From Actinomycetota bacterium (GTDB taxonomy: Bacteria > Actinomycetota > Actinomycetes > Actinomycetales > Microbacteriaceae), in contig WLFX01000028.1 of assembly GCA_009703545.1 (NCBI GenBank), positions 1-9,494 of the forward strand: DNA of 9,494 nucleotides, written 5' to 3'. The position numbers and the translations under genes are program-made. Every line of letters starts with the position of its first letter. The stretch's first letter is position 1. Shown piece after piece: positions 6,320-9,494 of this stretch. The notes under the pieces were generated by a model. The model was not told where the DNA came from. It searched no databases and saw nothing but the letters and a program-made list of their open reading frames with translations.

Positions 6320-7666
6320 ATGGGTTCCGTCTCGTTTTGGCACGAGGCGGTCGACCTCACCCCGAGGCCGGCCCTCGATGGCAACACGACAGTTGATGTC
6401 GCCATCGTGGGGGCCGGTCTGACGGGGTTGTGGACCGCCTACTATTTGCAGAAGGCAAACCCGCGACTGTCGATCATGCTGATAGACAAGCACTTCGCCG
6501 GTTTCGGTGCGTCCGGGCGTAACGGTGGTTGGGCGAGTGCATTATTCCCGCAGTCAACCTCGTCTCTTGTCAAGCGTTACGGGTTCGACCGCGCCAAGGC
6601 GTTGCGTGACGCGATGTCTGACACCATCACGGAAATCGGGCGAGTGGTCGCGTCCGAAAAAATCGACTGTGACTGGGCGCACAAGGGAACCATCATTTAT
6701 GCCCGAAGCGCCCTTCAGGAACGCGAACTGAGGGCAGAGGTTGCTGCGACAAAAACCCTCGGAATCGACGCGCTCGAGTGGTGGGACGCTGACAAGGTCC
6801 GAGCGTCGGGCGCACGCGGGGCAAGTTTCACCCCCGACTGTGCACGGGTTCACCCCGCCAAACTCGTTCGTCGCATCGCCGAAATCGTCGAATCGCGAGG
6901 TGCGCGCATCGTCGAAAGAACGACGGTGACGTCGTGGGCACACGGCATTGTCCACACCGATCGCGGGGACGTTCGAGCGACGCACATCATCAACGCGACC
7001 GAAGGCTACGGTGCGTCCATTGCTCAGACGAAGCGTCGCATTCTCCCGTTGTATTCGCTCATGATTGCGACCGAGCCTCTTCCCGAGTCGGTCTGGAAAG
7101 AACTGGGAATCGAACACGGACATACTTTTTCGGACGGCCGGCACCTTGTCATCTACGGTCAACGAACGGCCGACAACCGGTTCGCATTCGGGGGTCGTGG
7201 AGCTCGATACCACTGGGACTCCGCAATCAAGCCCGAATACGATCGCGTTGAAGGTGTTTTTCTTCATCTCACGCGAACCTTGCGCGACATGTTCCCGCAG
7301 ATCGCCGACCACATCGTCATCTCACACCGCTGGGGCGGGCCTCTCGGTGTTCCTCGTGACTGGCACGCGAGCGTTTCGTATGATCCCGCAACCGGACTCG
7401 GCGGCGCGGGCGGATATGTGGGCGACGGGCTGTCGACAACCAACCTTGCGGGTCGAACTCTCGCCGACCTCATCACCGGAAAAGTCTCGCCGTTGACTGA
7501 ACTGCCGTGGGTGAACCACCGGTCTCCGTCGTGGGAGCCGGAGCCACTTCGATTCCTCGGTGCGAACGCTGGTCTCGTCGGCATGACCCTCGCCGATGAA
7601 GAAGAGAAAATAACGGGGCAACCGTCGATTGTCGCTCGTTTGCTTGCGCCACTCACGGGGCACTAG
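6320..7666 (+). CDS. FAD-dependent amine oxidoreductase, DAO family, PuuB-like
   Basis: A 448-residue flavoprotein of the D-amino-acid oxidase (DAO) superfamily, at the usual length for gamma-glutamylputrescine oxidase (PuuB) relatives. The N terminus FWHEA...RPALDG leads to the dinucleotide motif VAIVGAGLTGLWTAYYL (27-43) with the strand-2 acid Asp56, then FGASGRNGGW (62-71), a conserved PuuB/DadA-type flavin segment. RWGGPLG (336-342) and GGAGGYVGDGLSTTNLAGRT (360-379) complete the C-terminal FAD site. Enzymes of this group oxidise primary or secondary amines to imines or aldehydes and pass electrons to O2, forming H2O2. It follows the aminotransferase by 3 bases with no clear Shine-Dalgarno of its own. 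No glutamate-putrescine ligase (PuuA) is in the window, so a gamma-glutamylated substrate is unproven; free polyamines or another N-substituted amine are alternatives. Confidence 0.88.
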   Translation: MGSVSFWHEAVDLTPRPALDGNTTVDVAIVGAGLTGLWTAYYLQKANPRLSIMLIDKHFAGFGASGRNGGWASALFPQSTSSLVKRYGFDRAKALRDAMSDTITEIGRVVASEKIDCDWAHKGTIIYARSALQERELRAEVAATKTLGIDALEWWDADKVRASGARGASFTPDCARVHPAKLVRRIAEIVESRGARIVERTTVTSWAHGIVHTDRGDVRATHIINATEGYGASIAQTKRRILPLYSLMIATEPLPESVWKELGIEHGHTFSDGRHLVIYGQRTADNRFAFGGRGARYHWDSAIKPEYDRVEGVFLHLTRTLRDMFPQIADHIVISHRWGGPLGVPRDWHASVSYDPATGLGGAGGYVGDGLSTTNLAGRTLADLITGKVSPLTELPWVNHRSPSWEPEPLRFLGANAGLVGMTLADEEEKITGQPSIVARLLAPLTGH

Positions 7667-7682
7667 CCAATAGCCTGAAGGA

Positions 7683-8720
7683 GTGAAACGGTACCTCGCT
7701 CCCGGATTCGGGCGACGCGTCGGCATCGTTATCGCCGCGATTTCAATAGTGGTGCAGGTTGGTGTACTTGCACTGGTTGGCTGGGGATCTCTCCACGTCT
7801 CAATGGTGCGGGACTGGCTCACGGTCGGGAAAGCCGCTGAAAACACGCGAATCGAAGAATACGTCGATCGTGCCGGGCTCTCGTCAGCCGGTCGTTTTTA
7901 TCTGTTGGCGGCGCGTCCAACGCTTCACAGCCCGGATACTTTCGACAAATCGTGCCCCAACCCCGAAGCGGGTATTGCGGTGTTGGGATGTTACTCCGTC
8001 GCAGACGACACCATCCATCTGCTCGACATCACTGATGATGTCTTGACGACGTTAGCGCCCGTCGTCGCTGCACATGAGGCACTCCACGCAATCTGGGCTC
8101 GGTTAGACCCGCTCGAGCGGACGACGATTTCCGCGGAAATAGAACAATCGTTCACCAGTATCAGTGACCCCAACCTTCTTGGGCGGCTTGCACCATACGG
8201 ATCTCTCACGTCGTCTCAACGCGTCGCTGAACTTTTTGCAATCCTCGGCACGGAATCGACGACCGTGACTCCTGCCCTCGAAGAGTTCTACGCGCGCTAT
8301 TTTGACAATCGCCAGGCGTGTGTAAAACTCGCTGCGTCGTCGGCCAACACGATCGCCGAGATTTCGAGTTCGATCGAATCGGTTGGCGGACAGATCCTTG
8401 CCGTCGAACTTACGGTGAAGGATGCAGTCGCGAAATATACGGGAGACAAACGAGTTCTGCAGCAGGATATCGATTCGTTCAACGCTCACGCAAATGTCCC
8501 AGGCTATTTCCCCTCATCGTCGGATTTCACACGTGAGCGAAATTCTCTTCGGCTTCGGCAAGCAGAATTAGAGAAGTCACGCGTTGCACTCAATGAATTG
8601 ATCGCACGATACAACGCTCTCGTTGAAAAATTGGCAGTGCTCAATGCTCGGGCGACGAGGCTCAACACAGCGTTGGGAATTGATGCGAGCACGATGCTGC
8701 CAGTGCCAGCCGAACCTTAA
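7683..8720 (+). CDS. Putative membrane-anchored zinc metallopeptidase with coiled-coil tail
   Basis: A 345-residue protein with a short basic N terminus and one transmembrane helix (about 14-36), predicted to leave the rest outside the membrane. The zincin signature HEALH (131-135) follows VVAA. Glu183 in VAELFAILGTE is a plausible third zinc ligand, 48 residues downstream. Cys91 and Cys103, in SCPNPEAGIAVLGCY, could form a disulfide. Residues about 215-335 look helical and charged with heptad-like runs, suggesting a coiled coil. I recall unnamed actinobacterial proteins with an LGCY...AHExLHA...GTE pattern, so this is probably a conserved uncharacterised family; I cannot assign a substrate. 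The GTG start at 7683 gives the best topology, but the AAGGAG at 7678-7683 overlaps it. It may rely on reinitiation after the oxidoreductase stop 16 bases upstream, and it is probably co-transcribed. Confidence 0.75.
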   Translation: MKRYLAPGFGRRVGIVIAAISIVVQVGVLALVGWGSLHVSMVRDWLTVGKAAENTRIEEYVDRAGLSSAGRFYLLAARPTLHSPDTFDKSCPNPEAGIAVLGCYSVADDTIHLLDITDDVLTTLAPVVAAHEALHAIWARLDPLERTTISAEIEQSFTSISDPNLLGRLAPYGSLTSSQRVAELFAILGTESTTVTPALEEFYARYFDNRQACVKLAASSANTIAEISSSIESVGGQILAVELTVKDAVAKYTGDKRVLQQDIDSFNAHANVPGYFPSSSDFTRERNSLRLRQAELEKSRVALNELIARYNALVEKLAVLNARATRLNTALGIDASTMLPVPAEP

Positions 8721-8724
8721 GGTT
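8713..8724. other. Palindrome at overlapping convergent stop codons
   Basis: AACCTTAAGGTT is a perfect 12-bp palindrome. Its centre contains the TAA of the metallopeptidase gene (8718-8720) and the TAA of the aldo/keto reductase on the other strand (8717-8719). The two genes therefore overlap by 4 bases with no room for a separate terminator. It is probably a by-product of the fused stop codons; a function is not supported. Confidence 0.5.
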
Positions 8725-9494
8725 TGATGGGGAATAAATTTGCGATCTGAGTGAATTCGCGGGTCGTCGGACTCCACGAGACTGCCGCGTCAGCGTTTTC
8801 GCGAACCTGAACGACGGTTGTCGCGCCAGCGATCACACTCGACATACCGGGAACGGCCAAGAGCCAACCGATCGTCGCTTCCAGCATCGTGATGCGACGT
8901 TCGGCGCAGAACTTCGCAAACTTATCCATAGCGTCCCACGGAGCGTCGGCATGCAAATGTTGGCGCGTTTTCATGATTCGCGAATTCTCTGGGCCGCCGT
9001 CCTTGGTGAACTTGCCCGTGAACAGGCCATTGTGGAGGGGGAACCACGGCAGAAAGCCGAGGCCCATGGCGTGAGCAGCCGGAATGATGTCGTTTTCGGC
9101 CTTACGCGCCAGCAGGTTGTATTCGTTCTGCGTTGAGACGAACGTCTTCAACCCGAGGCGCTTGGCGACGGACTGTGCTCGGCGGGCTTGTTCGGCGGTG
9201 TAATTGCTGTGTCCAATGTGACGAACCTTGCCCTCCTCGATCAACTCGTTGAGCGCTTCCAGTGTCTCCTCAATAGGTACGCGAGGGTCTGGAGTGTGAT
9301 GCTGATAAAGGTCAATGAAGTCCGTCTGAAGTCGCTCGAGAGATTGGTCGATTGAAGCACGGATATACGTGCGTGAACCGCCGGGACCGAGGTGTGCGAG
9401 GGGGCTCTCGTATTCCGTGTGTCCGAACTTCGTTGCGATGACCATTCGTTCACGGGCTTTCGCAACAACCGGACCCATGAGGCGTTCCGAAAGA
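8717..9494 (-). CDS. Aldo/keto reductase, N terminus cut by window edge
   Basis: An NADPH-dependent carbonyl reductase with a (beta/alpha)8 barrel. The frame stays open through the Met at 9478 (LSERLMGPVV), so that Met is internal and the gene starts outside the window; about 258 residues of a usual 310-340 are visible. Of the catalytic Asp-Tyr-Lys-His tetrad, Lys is present in IATKFG and His in DFIDLYQHHTPD; Asp and Tyr lie upstream of the window. VRHIGHSNYT, STQNEYNLLAR and FLPWFPLHNGLFTGKF are typical barrel strands of the family, and the C-terminal SSVIAGATTVVQVRENADAA is the usual cofactor-binding segment. The substrate cannot be read from the sequence. It converges on the metallopeptidase gene with a 4-base overlap, so it belongs to a different transcription unit and need not relate to amine catabolism. 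Confidence 0.93.
   Translation of the reverse strand, partial: LSERLMGPVVAKARERMVIATKFGHTEYESPLAHLGPGGSRTYIRASIDQSLERLQTDFIDLYQHHTPDPRVPIEETLEALNELIEEGKVRHIGHSNYTAEQARRAQSVAKRLGLKTFVSTQNEYNLLARKAENDIIPAAHAMGLGFLPWFPLHNGLFTGKFTKDGGPENSRIMKTRQHLHADAPWDAMDKFAKFCAERRITMLEATIGWLLAVPGMSSVIAGATTVVQVRENADAAVSWSPTTREFTQIANLFPIKP

Noticed and set aside
6554..7312. Minus-strand open frame (252 codons) inside the FAD oxidoreductase gene
   Set aside because: It is antisense to the conserved flavoprotein, with no motifs and no promoter or ribosome binding site; a codon-bias shadow.
1..9494. CRISPR array, tRNA, rRNA or a defence island
   Set aside because: I found no regularly spaced repeats, no tRNA- or rRNA-like segments and no nuclease, toxin or phage-defence domains among the genes.

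Overview
The window looks like chromosomal DNA of an actinobacterium, possibly Microbacteriaceae-like with moderately high G+C. I infer this from the EccC/EssC-type ATPase, the Lrp-aminotransferase gene order, the sparse Shine-Dalgarno sequences and the candidate leaderless starts. Genus cannot be read from the sequence. Genes are packed tightly and no gene-free stretch exceeds 300 bases. I see no RNA gene, insertion sequence, CRISPR array or phage gene.

Layout: (1) 2-811 (+) is the C-terminal three quarters of alanine dehydrogenase. (2) 769-2700 (-) is a membrane-anchored FtsK/EccC-type ATPase whose 3' end overlaps ald by 43 bases. (3) 2782-4215 (-) is a gamma-aminobutyraldehyde dehydrogenase (patD-like). 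(4) 4216-4338 is a divergent control region with two palindromes and a candidate promoter in each direction. (5) 4339-7666 (+) holds an Lrp/AsnC regulator, a class III aminotransferase and a PuuB-like FAD amine oxidase in a tight operon. (6) 7683-8720 (+), 16 bases further on, encodes a membrane-anchored putative zinc metallopeptidase with a coiled-coil tail. (7) 8717-9494 (-) is an aldo/keto reductase cut by the window end.

The core is a polyamine (putrescine-type) catabolic locus. The aminotransferase would move an amino group from the diamine to pyruvate, giving an aminoaldehyde and alanine. The aldehyde dehydrogenase would oxidise the aldehyde to GABA. Nearby alanine dehydrogenase could turn the alanine back into pyruvate, NH3 and NADH. 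The Lrp-type regulator sits at the divergent promoters, where it could sense an amino acid or amine and control both arms and itself. The ATPase and the metallopeptidase do not fit this metabolism and are the least explained genes. I did not find convincing evidence for a wholly new multi-gene system.
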